In this document: positions 33,878 to 41,210 of the stretch, one piece after another
How positions within the stretch are numbered: the stretch's first letter is position 1
Layout of the letters: each line of letters starts with the position of its first letter
Origin: JAABRT01 sp038259155
Lineage (GTDB): Bacteria > Gemmatimonadota > Gemmatimonadetes > Gemmatimonadales > Gemmatimonadaceae
DNA length: 50,831 nt
Reading direction: 5' to 3'
Assembly (NCBI GenBank): GCA_038259155.1
Contig: JBBSPE010000014.1
Span: 1-50,831 of the forward strand
Notes under the pieces: generated by a model
The model's input: only the letters and a program-made list of their open reading frames with translations
The model's database searches: none
Told to the model about the DNA's origin: nothing
Program-made: the position numbers and the translations under genes

Positions 33878-34843
33878 ATGCTTTTGACCGTTGGGCTGCT
33901 GCTCGTTGGCCTCGCGCTGCTGGTGTTCGGCGCCGATTGGTTCGTGAAGGGGGCCGCCGGCATTGCCGACACGTTTGGCGTGCCGCCACTGGTGATCGGC
34001 CTCACCGTGGTGGCCTATGGCACATCCATGCCCGAACTGGTCGTGAGCGCCGTGGCGTCGCTGGACGGGAGCGGGAGCATCGCGCTGGGGAATGTGGTCG
34101 GGTCCAATATCGCCAACATCGGCCTCATTCTGGGCGTGACCGCACTCGTCGCACCACCGGAGGTGTCGGGCTCGCTCATCAAGCGCGAGGTGCCGATGCT
34201 GCTCATTTCCTCGCTCGCGGTGCCGCTCGCGCTGCTCGACGGCGTGATCTCGCGCGTTGACTCTGTGGTGTTGCTCGTTGCGGCGGTTGGCTTCACCGTG
34301 GCCACGGTACGCTTCGCGCGCGCCGAGCCGGCCGGCGACATACTGATCGCCGAGACGATCGAGGAGGTGACCGAACATCGCAGCACGCTGTCCACGCCCA
34401 AGCTGCTCGGATTGAGCGTGCTGGGGCTGGCGATGCTGCTCTTGGGCGGTCGGTGGTTCGTATCCGGGGCCGTGAACGTAGCGGTGGCATTCGGCGTGAG
34501 CGAGCGCGTCATCGGTCTCACCGTCGTGGCAATTGGAACCTCGTTGCCGGAACTCGCGGCGTCGGTGGTCGCGGCGCTGCGCGGACACTCGGCGATGGCG
34601 GTTGGCAACGTGATCGGTTCCAACATCTTCAACGTGCTGCTGGTGCTCGGCGCGGCGAGCGCATTGGCGCCCGTTGCGGGCGACCTCATGGCACTCTGGC
34701 CCGAGGTGGCGCTCATGCTCGCGTTCACCGTGCTCGCCGCACTGGTCCTGCGCACGCAGCGGGTGATCTCGCGATTCGAAGGGGCAATACTGATGGGAGG
34801 GTACGTTGCCGCGGTGCTCTGGATGGCGCAGGCCGGCGGCTGA
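33878..34843 (+). CDS. Calcium/sodium antiporter, CaCA family (YrbG-like)
   Basis: Integral membrane antiporter of 321 residues with about ten hydrophobic helices in two inverted repeats. Both alpha-repeat signatures are present: GTSMPELVVSAVAS with GNVVGSNIANIGLILG in the first half, and GTSLPELAASVVAA with GNVIGSNIFNVLLVLG in the second. The acidic residues of the ion sites are kept. It is divergent from the small membrane protein gene and followed by two hairpins before dps. Confidence 0.93.
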   Translation: MLLTVGLLLVGLALLVFGADWFVKGAAGIADTFGVPPLVIGLTVVAYGTSMPELVVSAVASLDGSGSIALGNVVGSNIANIGLILGVTALVAPPEVSGSLIKREVPMLLISSLAVPLALLDGVISRVDSVVLLVAAVGFTVATVRFARAEPAGDILIAETIEEVTEHRSTLSTPKLLGLSVLGLAMLLLGGRWFVSGAVNVAVAFGVSERVIGLTVVAIGTSLPELAASVVAALRGHSAMAVGNVIGSNIFNVLLVLGAASALAPVAGDLMALWPEVALMLAFTVLAALVLRTQRVISRFEGAILMGGYVAAVLWMAQAGG

Positions 34844-34886
34844 CACGCGACGAGGAACGGCCCGTTCGTGTCGCACGCCGGGAACC

Positions 34887-34904
34887 GTGCCTCTCGTAAG
34901 GCAC
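34887..34904 (+). terminator. Hairpin between the antiporter and dps genes
   Basis: Perfect 6-base stem GTGCCT/AGGCAC with a 6-base loop, followed by the T-rich stretch TTGCTCTGGTTGTTGG. It could end the antiporter transcript. A second dyad just before it, GAACGG-C-CCGTTC (34855-34867), has a one-base centre and looks more like a protein-binding site. Confidence 0.45.
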
Positions 34905-34951
34905 TTGCTCTGGTTGTTGGCGTGATCACTCAAAAACAGGACAACAAACGC

Positions 34952-35425
34952 ATGGCACGCATCGATATCGGCATTTCCGAGGCTGACCGCAAGACCATCG
35001 CCGATGGTCTCTCGCACCTCCTCGCGGACACCTACAGTCTGTACCTGAAGACCCACAACTTTCACTGGAATGTGACCGGTCCGATGTTCCAGACGTTGCA
35101 CGTGATGTTCGAGACGCAGTATGACGAACTGGCAATCGCCGTGGACGTGATCGCCGAGCGCATCCGTGCCCTCGACCATCCGGCGCCCGGGACGTATTCG
35201 GATTACCAGCGACTGAGCGCGATTTCCGAGACGTCGGGCGTGCCAAGCGCCACCGACATGATCCGGGAACTCGTGCAGGGACAGGAAACGGTGGTGCGGA
35301 CGGCTCGGGGCATGTTCCCGGCGGCCGAGGCAGCGCACGACGAGGCCACCGCGGATCTGCTCACGCAGCGCATGCAGTTGCACGAGAAGACCGCGTGGAT
35401 GCTGCGCAGCCTGCTCGAGAGCTGA
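34952..35425 (+). CDS. dps: Dps-family DNA-protecting ferritin
   Basis: Ferritin-like protein of 157 residues that oxidises and stores iron and protects DNA in starvation. The interface ferroxidase ligands are visible: H38 in NFHWN, H50 and E54 in LHVMFE, and D65 and E69 in VDVIAER. The start ATG 34952 is preceded by AACAGGAC; the open frame runs a further 84 bases upstream without a family-like sequence. Two small dyads in the 108 bases upstream may be control sites. The next gene starts 31 bases before its stop. Confidence 0.93.
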   Translation: MARIDIGISEADRKTIADGLSHLLADTYSLYLKTHNFHWNVTGPMFQTLHVMFETQYDELAIAVDVIAERIRALDHPAPGTYSDYQRLSAISETSGVPSATDMIRELVQGQETVVRTARGMFPAAEAAHDEATADLLTQRMQLHEKTAWMLRSLLES

Positions 35426-36060
35426 TCACGTCAACGAGTCACTACCTGGTGCCGGCGGCCCGCCACCGGGAGGAGCTGCTGGTCACCCGCAGCCGCTTCC
35501 TCTGCACCATGGAACGCGCCGAAACCGTCGAACAGGCACAGGCACTCGTGCGCACCGTCAGCGCCGAGTTTCCGGACGCCACGCATCACTGCTGGGCCTA
35601 CGTGGTGGGTGCACCCGGCTCGACGTCACACATTGGCCTGAGCGACGATGGTGAGCCCCACGGGACGGCGGGAAGACCAATGCTCACAGTGCTGCTGCAC
35701 GGCGGTGTCGGCGAGATCGCCGCGGTTGTCACGCGCTGGTATGGCGGCACGAACCTTGGCACCGGCGGTCTGGCGCGCGCGTACAGCGGTGCGGTACAGC
35801 AGACGCTGGCCGGGTTGCCCACCCAGATGCGCGTGGACGCGGTCGTACGGCGCGTGACCGTGGAGTACGGCGCAATCACTCCGGTGCAGCAACTGATGGC
35901 CGCGCTCGGTATCGTGGTGGTGGGCGAGCAGTACGCCGCGGCGGTCACGTTCGAGGTCGAGGTGCCGCGCGAGCTCGAGCCCGCCTTCGTTGCACGGTTG
36001 GCCGACGCGACACGCGGTCAGGCGGTGGTCGTGGCAGTCGATACGCTGTCCCCGGACTAG
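35395..36060 (+). CDS. YigZ/IMPACT-family protein
   Basis: A 221-residue member of the conserved YigZ/UPF0029 family. It has the N-terminal IMPACT domain with TRSRFLCTME, DATHHCWAYVVG, SDDGEPHGTAGRPML and TRWYGGTNLGTGGLARAY, followed by the small C-terminal domain of unknown function (from about 150). Related proteins contact translation factors or ribosomes, but the bacterial role is not settled. ATG 35395 overlaps dps by 31 bases; no better start precedes the conserved YLVPAARHR segment. Its stop shares a CTAG with the stop of the opposing MBL gene. Confidence 0.88.
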   Translation: MDAAQPARELITSTSHYLVPAARHREELLVTRSRFLCTMERAETVEQAQALVRTVSAEFPDATHHCWAYVVGAPGSTSHIGLSDDGEPHGTAGRPMLTVLLHGGVGEIAAVVTRWYGGTNLGTGGLARAYSGAVQQTLAGLPTQMRVDAVVRRVTVEYGAITPVQQLMAALGIVVVGEQYAAAVTFEVEVPRELEPAFVARLADATRGQAVVVAVDTLSPD

Positions 36061-36977
36061 ACCGTGAGCGACAGTCCTTCCCAAGCCGCGAGTACGCGCA
36101 GCGAGCTGCCGTTCACCGCCACCAGCTGACGGCAGTCCTGCACCATCGCATCCACGGCCTCATCCGAGCGGTCCGGGTGGTGATGGAAGAGCACGAGCAT
36201 GCCCGCGACGCACTCCATGGCGAAGCGCGTGGCCTCGAGTGCCGACGAGTGCCCCCAGCCACGATGCGCGGGCAACTCCGCGTCCGCGTACGTGGCATCG
36301 TGCATCAGAATGGGCACGCCGTGCAGCGCGAGCGTCAGCCCGCGGCGCCACGCAATCACGTCTGCATCAGTGCTGGCGTAGTCCAACTCGTTGTCGGGCG
36401 CGAAGGCCACACCCGCGCCCCGCGCATCGTCAATGCGAAAGATGGCGGCGCCGCCGGGGTGCCGGGCCGGGAACCGGTGCACCAGACACGCGTCACCCAC
36501 CGCTGACGGCGCGCCGTTCCTGAACGACTCGACCGCCAGCCGCCTGGTGATGTCGGGAAGCAGCGGGAACAACGGCGGGGTCAGCAACGATTCGAGCAGT
36601 GCCCGCGTGGACTCCACGTCGGCATCACCGCCCGTGATGATCAACTGCCGATCGGACGTGAACAACGGCGCAAAATGCGGCAACCCGATGACGTGATCGC
36701 TGTGCCGATGCGTGAGGAACAGATGGGCGGGATGCGTCGGTGCGGTGCTCGCAGCTTCCTCATCGGTGAGCCGCTGGCCGAGCCCGCGCAAACCCGTGCC
36801 GGCATCCAGCACCATGAGGGAATCATCGCTCGCGCGCACCTCGACACATGCCGTGTTGCCGCCGTACCGCACGGTGCGGGGGCCCGGACTGGCGATCGTA
36901 CCGCGCGCGCCCCAGCAGCGAACGCGGAAGCGCGTCCCGCGAGGCGCAGTGGCGCCCGGCGGCGTCGCAACTCTCAT
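36057..36977 (-). CDS. MBL-fold metal-dependent hydrolase next to crp
   Basis: Metallo-beta-lactamase-fold protein of about 306 residues. The zinc motif THRHSDH has H90, H92, D94 and H95 (from ATG 36977), with a later HDATYAD and a C-terminal FHHHPDRSD. The opening RVRCWGARGT...VRYGGNTACVEV groups it with the RNase Z/cyclic-phosphate phosphodiesterase-like branch. Real substrate unknown. It is read in the same direction as crp and begins 10 bases after it, so hydrolysis of a cyclic nucleotide or related signal is an attractive guess. The in-frame ATG 37025 would overlap crp and is less likely. Confidence 0.88.
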   Translation of the reverse strand: MRVATPPGATAPRGTRFRVRCWGARGTIASPGPRTVRYGGNTACVEVRASDDSLMVLDAGTGLRGLGQRLTDEEAASTAPTHPAHLFLTHRHSDHVIGLPHFAPLFTSDRQLIITGGDADVESTRALLESLLTPPLFPLLPDITRRLAVESFRNGAPSAVGDACLVHRFPARHPGGAAIFRIDDARGAGVAFAPDNELDYASTDADVIAWRRGLTLALHGVPILMHDATYADAELPAHRGWGHSSALEATRFAMECVAGMLVLFHHHPDRSDEAVDAMVQDCRQLVAVNGSSLRVLAAWEGLSLTV

Positions 36978-36987
36978 GCGGGGTGGG

Positions 36988-37677
36988 TCAGAGAGCGGGT
37001 CGGGCCCGCGCTTCGAGCGCGACACGATCCACGATCGTCACCTGGCGCCGAGCCACGGTGATCCATCCCTTGTCCTGAAACTCCGACATGGCGCGCGACA
37101 CCGTCTCGCGGCTGGCGCCGATCATCTGCGACATGACCTGGTGCGTCATCGGCTTCACCAGCGTCGCCGGCTGCCCGGGGGTGGCGTTCTCGATCAGCAC
37201 GCGGGCCACGCGGCCGGGCACGTCGAGCAGCACGAGCGACCCGATGGTGCCGTCGGCCTGACGGAGCCGGCGTGACAACTCCATGAGCAGCGCCCACCCG
37301 ACCTGCGGCTGCTGCTCCACCTGCCGACGGAAATCGGCACGCCGCAGCACCAGCAGACTCGAGGTGCTCGTCGCGATCACGTGCGCCGAGCGCGGCCGGC
37401 CATCAATCAGCGACAGTTCACCAAAATGATCGCCCACGCCCAGCACCCCCAAAATCACCTCGCGGCCGTCCTCCGCCACCAGCACCACTTTCACCTCGCC
37501 CGACCGAACAACGTACAGCGCGTCCCCGGGATCGCCTTCACTGACAATCACCGTGCCCTTGCCGTACTTGTGCTCCCGCGTGATGTCGGCGAACGAGCGC
37601 AACGCCACGCGATCCAGCTCGCGGAAGAGCGGCACGGTTCCGAGAAAATCGGCAATTCGGTCGACGGAAACGCTCAT
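36988..37677 (-). CDS. Crp/Fnr-family transcription regulator
   Basis: A 229-residue regulator with an N-terminal cyclic-nucleotide-binding domain and a C-terminal winged helix-turn-helix. The phosphate-binding cassette FGELSLIDGRPRSAH keeps E87, R96 and S97, which match the cAMP contacts of E. coli CRP. The recognition helix SRETVSR keeps R190, E191 and R195, equivalent to CRP R180, E181 and R185, so it should read TGTGA-type half-sites. No Fnr cysteines are present. ATG 37677 is chosen; the longer frame to 37812 adds non-family sequence. A matching site lies at 37986. cAMP as ligand is inferred. Confidence 0.92.
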   Translation of the reverse strand: MSVSVDRIADFLGTVPLFRELDRVALRSFADITREHKYGKGTVIVSEGDPGDALYVVRSGEVKVVLVAEDGREVILGVLGVGDHFGELSLIDGRPRSAHVIATSTSSLLVLRRADFRRQVEQQPQVGWALLMELSRRLRQADGTIGSLVLLDVPGRVARVLIENATPGQPATLVKPMTHQVMSQMIGASRETVSRAMSEFQDKGWITVARRQVTIVDRVALEARARPAL

Positions 37678-37840
37678 GGACGGGGCGGAGAAGCGAAGGG
37701 GAACGTGGCTCGCGATGGTGTTGTAGGACAAGTGTGACTCCTGACGATGCCACGCGGGCATCTGATGGGCAATAAGGTGAGCGCAAGTTGGTGTCGACAG
37801 GCCGCATGGCACCCGGAAGCCGCACCACCCGCGATGGGCG

Positions 37841-37871
37841 CTGCCAGTGACGCTGCCGGTGACGCTGCCGT
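37841..37871 (+). repeat. 12-base tandem repeat, about 2.5 copies
   Basis: The unit CTGCCrGTGACG occurs at 37841-37852 and 37853-37864, with a partial third copy CTGCCGTGG from 37865. It lies mid-way between crp and prfA and has no evident function. Confidence 0.6.
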
Positions 37872-37985
37872 GGCCGTTGCGCCATCACGGCGTTCGCGTG
37901 GTGAGACGCACGGGCGCTCGCTAGTTTCCCCTGCGGGGTGCGAACGTGGCACGAAGAAGGGTACCCCGAGCATCACCACGCGCGC

Positions 37986-38001
37986 CGTGACTCGAATCAC
38001 A
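37986..38001. promoter_or_regulatory. Near-consensus CRP-type binding site upstream of prfA
   Basis: CGTGA-CTCGAA-TCACA matches the TGTGA-N6-TCACA consensus of CRP at nine of ten arm positions with the exact 6-base spacer. It ends 48 bases before the prfA start and lies 309 bases from the crp start. The adjacent Crp protein keeps the residues that read this sequence. Binding is inferred. Confidence 0.55.
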
Positions 38002-38049
38002 GGCTGACCGGCGTCACGGCGCCGCCCCGACTCACCCGTTCCCGTTCCC

Positions 38050-39123
38050 GTGCAATCGTCCGCCCTGCTCGATCGACTCGGTGATGCGCTCGCGCGCGCC
38101 GAAGCCGTGGAGAGTCAACTCGCCGACCCCGAGGTCACCAGCAACGCCGCGCGCTTTGCCGAGCTCGGCCGCGAGCACCGGCGGCTCGCCGCCGTTGTCG
38201 AACACGCGCAACGGCTGGAGCGGGTGGCGCACGAACTCGCCGGGTCGCGCGAGCTCGCCGAAGGAGACGACCCGGACTTCGTGGCCGAAGCCCGCGCCGA
38301 GGTCAACCGGCTGGAGGAAGAACAGGCCGTGCTCGAGAAGGCGCTGCTCCCGCTGCTCATTCCCCGCGATCCACTCGACGATCGCCCGGCCATCGTGGAA
38401 ATCCGCGCCGGTACCGGTGGCGACGAGGCGGGTCTCTTTGCCGGCGACCTGCACCGCATGTACAGCCGCTACATCGAGCGACGCGGGTGGCGCGTGGAGC
38501 CGATGACCTGGTCCGACGGCACGATGGGTGGCATCAAGGAAGCCGTCTTCAAGGTGCTGGGCGACGGCGCGTTCGGTGTGCTGCGCTGGGAATCCGGCGT
38601 GCATCGCGTCCAGCGCGTGCCCGCCACTGAAAACCAGGGACGCATCCACACCTCAGCCGCCACAGTGGCCGTGCTGCCCGAGGCCGAGGAGCTGGACGTG
38701 CGAATTGCCGACAACGACCTGCGCATCGACGTGTTCCGCTCCTCGGGGCCCGGCGGCCAGAGTGTCAATACCACCGACTCCGCCGTGCGCATTACCCATC
38801 TGCCCACCGGCATCGTGGTGAGCCAGCAGGATCAGAAGTCCCAGCTGCAGAACAAGCTCAAGGCCATGGAAGTGCTGCGCGCGCGGCTGCTGGATTTACG
38901 GCTCTCTGAACAGGAAGCCGAGCGCTCACGGTTGCGACGCTCGCAGGTGAGCACGGGCGATCGCTCGGCCAAGATCCGCACGTACAACTTTCCGCAGGGT
39001 CGCGTCACCGATCACCGCATCGGTCTCACGCTCTATGACATTGATCGCGTGATGGAGGGCGATCTGGCCCCGTTTGTCGAGGGGCTCGCGCTCGCCGACG
39101 CGGAGGAACGGCTGCGCGCGTGA
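38050..39123 (+). CDS. prfA: Peptide chain release factor 1
   Basis: Class-I release factor for UAA and UAG stops, 357 residues from GTG 38050. It has the GGQ catalytic motif at 235-237 and the RF1 codon-recognition tripeptide PAT at 191-193 (RF2 would have SPF). The N-terminal domain and the C-terminal RVTDHRIGLTLYDIDRVMEG are also standard. Its stop overlaps the prmC start (GTGA), fitting the functional pair, since PrmC methylates the GGQ glutamine. It follows the CRP-type site. Confidence 0.95.
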   Translation: MQSSALLDRLGDALARAEAVESQLADPEVTSNAARFAELGREHRRLAAVVEHAQRLERVAHELAGSRELAEGDDPDFVAEARAEVNRLEEEQAVLEKALLPLLIPRDPLDDRPAIVEIRAGTGGDEAGLFAGDLHRMYSRYIERRGWRVEPMTWSDGTMGGIKEAVFKVLGDGAFGVLRWESGVHRVQRVPATENQGRIHTSAATVAVLPEAEELDVRIADNDLRIDVFRSSGPGGQSVNTTDSAVRITHLPTGIVVSQQDQKSQLQNKLKAMEVLRARLLDLRLSEQEAERSRLRRSQVSTGDRSAKIRTYNFPQGRVTDHRIGLTLYDIDRVMEGDLAPFVEGLALADAEERLRA

Positions 39124-40013
39124 CCGTGGCGCCGCAGGGCAGCACTCTCGCGTCGCTGGTGCAACGGGCCGCCGCCGCGCTGTCGCACGCACACGACAAC
39201 AGCGTGCGCGATCGTCCGCGGGAGGCGCGTCGCTTTGTGGCGGCCGTGCTCGACCGCTCGCCCGCGGCCGTGGCCATGGCACTCGCCCGCAACGAGTCGG
39301 TGCCGACGGACGATTGCCGGCGAGTCGTGGCCGCCGTCGAGCGTCTCGCGCAGGGCATGCCCTTCGCCTACGCGGTGGGCACGGCCGCGTTTCGGCATTT
39401 GCTGCTGCAGGTTGATCGGCGGGTGCTCATTCCGCGGCCCGAGACCGAGCTGCTCGTGGACCACGTGCTTCGCCTGTGCGCGGACGTGTCTGGCGGCATC
39501 GCCGTGGACATTGGCACCGGCAGTGGCGCGATCGCGTTGGCGCTCGCGCAGGAGGGGCGCTTCGACCGGGTGATTGCGACAGATATCTCCGACGACGCGC
39601 TGGTGGTGGCCCGTGGCAATGCAGACCGCTTGGCATCGGAGATCGGGACGGTGGTGGAGTTCCGGCGAGGGGCCGACCTGGCGCCCGTGCTGGAGCTGCC
39701 CGTGTCCGTGCTCGTCTCAAACCCGCCGTACATCGCCTTTCAGGAGGCCGAGTCGCTGCCGGCGCTTGTGCGGAATTGGGAGCCGCCCACGGCACTCTTT
39801 GCGGCGGCCGATGGCATGGCCCGCTACGCCGCCATTCTGGCGCAGGCGCCGTCCGTGGTGGTGCCCAAGGGTTGGCTGGTGCTGGAGTGCGACGCCAACC
39901 GCGCGGAGCAAACGCTCGAGCTGGTGCGCGGAACGGGGGCGTTTGGCGCACTGGCGTTGCACAAGGACCTGGCCGGCCGGCCCCGGGTGCTGACCGCGCA
40001 GCGGACGGGCTGA
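39120..40013 (+). CDS. prmC: Release factor glutamine N5-methyltransferase
   Basis: SAM-dependent enzyme that methylates the GGQ glutamine of release factors. It starts at GTG 39120 inside the prfA stop. It has the helical N-terminal domain that binds the factor, PFAYAVGTAAFRHLLLQV, IPRPETELLVDH, the SAM motif VDIGTGSGAIALALA, and the catalytic NPPY motif at 201-204. Length (297) is normal. The next gene starts 117 bases later. Confidence 0.94.
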   Translation: MTVAPQGSTLASLVQRAAAALSHAHDNSVRDRPREARRFVAAVLDRSPAAVAMALARNESVPTDDCRRVVAAVERLAQGMPFAYAVGTAAFRHLLLQVDRRVLIPRPETELLVDHVLRLCADVSGGIAVDIGTGSGAIALALAQEGRFDRVIATDISDDALVVARGNADRLASEIGTVVEFRRGADLAPVLELPVSVLVSNPPYIAFQEAESLPALVRNWEPPTALFAAADGMARYAAILAQAPSVVVPKGWLVLECDANRAEQTLELVRGTGAFGALALHKDLAGRPRVLTAQRTG

Positions 40014-40130
40014 CCGGCAGAGCCATGCGGGTTCGCAGGTCGCTATGTTTCCTTGGATACGCGCGAGTCTCCCGTCACCCACGCGACGGACGTCGAGCGC
40101 GCTCCACCCCAGCACCCGGGACCGTTCGTC

Positions 40131-40484
40131 ATGCTCGAGGACAAGGCACGTGAAGTTGGCCGACTGATCGGCCAGAGCGAGGAATACAAGGCCGTCAAGC
40201 GCTCCAGCGACGCGCTCTCCGGCGACGCCGAGGCCAGCACCATGCTGCGGCGCATGGAGGCCATCCGGCAGGAGGCCCAGCAGATGATCGACCGCGGCGA
40301 GCAGCCCGGCGCGAACATGGAGCAGGAGCTCGACGCGCTTCTGGAAAAGGTGCAGGTCAATCCGGCCTATCAGAGCGCCGTCGTCGCGCAGGACAACTTC
40401 GACAAGCAGATGCTCCGTGTGAACCAGTGGATCGCCGAAGGCATCAAGGCGGGCGCGGCTTCCCCGATCATCACGCTCGGCTGA
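40131..40484 (+). CDS. YlbF-family protein
   Basis: A 117-residue, almost wholly helical soluble protein of the YlbF/YmcA type, with MLEDKAREVGRLIGQSEEYKAVKRSS at the start (first 20 residues diagnostic) and NPAYQSAVVAQDNFDK near the end. In Bacillus this family forms a complex tied to RNA processing, competence and sporulation; elsewhere its role is unclear. ATG 40131 gives the standard length. The frame extends upstream to TTG 40053, adding 26 residues without family likeness. It is followed by tmk after 8 bases. Confidence 0.82.
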   Translation: MLEDKAREVGRLIGQSEEYKAVKRSSDALSGDAEASTMLRRMEAIRQEAQQMIDRGEQPGANMEQELDALLEKVQVNPAYQSAVVAQDNFDKQMLRVNQWIAEGIKAGAASPIITLG

Positions 40485-40492
40485 TCACGCCG

Positions 40493-41170
40493 GTGGCCAG
40501 GACGGGGCTGCTGGTCGTGCTGGAGGGGGGCGAGGGTGTAGGGAAGACCACCCAATGGACCCGCCTCACGCACGCACTCGAAGCGACGGGGCAGGAGGTG
40601 GTGGCGCTGCGCGAGCCCGGGGGAACGGGTCCGGGAGATGCGATCCGCGCGTTGCTGCTGGATTCCGAGGAAGCGCTGCGTCCGGCGACCGAGGCGCTGC
40701 TGTTTGCCGCCTCGCGGGCCGAACTGGTGGAGCGAGCGATTCGTCCTGCGCTGGGGCGCGGTGTCCTCGTGCTGCTGGACCGGTACCTCCTGTCCACTTA
40801 CGTGTACCAAGGCATGGCGCGGGGGTTGGAGGCGTCGGGCCTTCGTGCGATCAATCAGTTTGCGACCGGGGGACTGGTTCCGGATTGCACGCTCCTGCTG
40901 CAACTTCCCGTGCAGGAGGCGCTGCACCGCATGCAGGAACGCGGCGCGCCGGATCGACTTGAGCGGGAGGGCCTCGCGTTCCATGAGCGCGTGACCCGTG
41001 GATTTGATGTGGCGGCAGGTGCCGAGTGGCAGCAGGCACATCCGGAGTGCGGGGCTATCCTGGCCGTCTCCGCGCTGGGAAGTGCCAGTGACGTCTCGGC
41101 GCGCTGCCTCGCCGTGCTCGCCGATCGCTGGCCGGAGCGCTTCACGCCTCCGGTCGGCCAAACTCCTTGA
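40493..41170 (+). CDS. tmk: Thymidylate kinase
   Basis: Phosphorylates dTMP to dTDP. Of 225 residues from GTG 40493, it has the P-loop GGEGVGKT (12-19), the REPGGT dTMP-binding motif, the LDRYLLSTYVYQG catalytic region and a LID region (ERGAPDRLERE). The C-terminus is normal. The in-frame ATG 40427 lies inside the YlbF gene and precedes the family start, so GTG 40493 is preferred. The ctpA start follows after 40 bases. Confidence 0.94.
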   Translation: MARTGLLVVLEGGEGVGKTTQWTRLTHALEATGQEVVALREPGGTGPGDAIRALLLDSEEALRPATEALLFAASRAELVERAIRPALGRGVLVLLDRYLLSTYVYQGMARGLEASGLRAINQFATGGLVPDCTLLLQLPVQEALHRMQERGAPDRLEREGLAFHERVTRGFDVAAGAEWQQAHPECGAILAVSALGSASDVSARCLAVLADRWPERFTPPVGQTP

Positions 41171-41210
41171 GATCGTGCGCGATCTCCTGACATTCCTCGC
41201 ACCCCCTCGC

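Larger units (their letters stand above)
37678..38049. other. Gene-free stretch between crp and prfA
   Basis: About 370 bases between divergent genes. The frames here are short, low in complexity and antisense to each other, so I call no gene. It contains a 12-base tandem repeat (37841-37871) and a CRP-type site (37986-38001), both listed separately. No clear -35/-10 pair is seen. Confidence 0.5.

Noticed and set aside
33824..35383. Upstream extension of the small membrane protein to 629 residues
   Set aside because: The extension is antisense to the antiporter and dps genes and is His/Arg/Gln-rich without domains.
37728..37743. Second CRP-type site (TGTGACTCCTGACGAT)
   Set aside because: Only one half-site matches; the other arm does not resemble TCACA.
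37747..38007. Possible 86-residue plus-strand ORF upstream of prfA
   Set aside because: Low complexity, contains the tandem repeat and the CRP-type site, no ribosome site, no family likeness.
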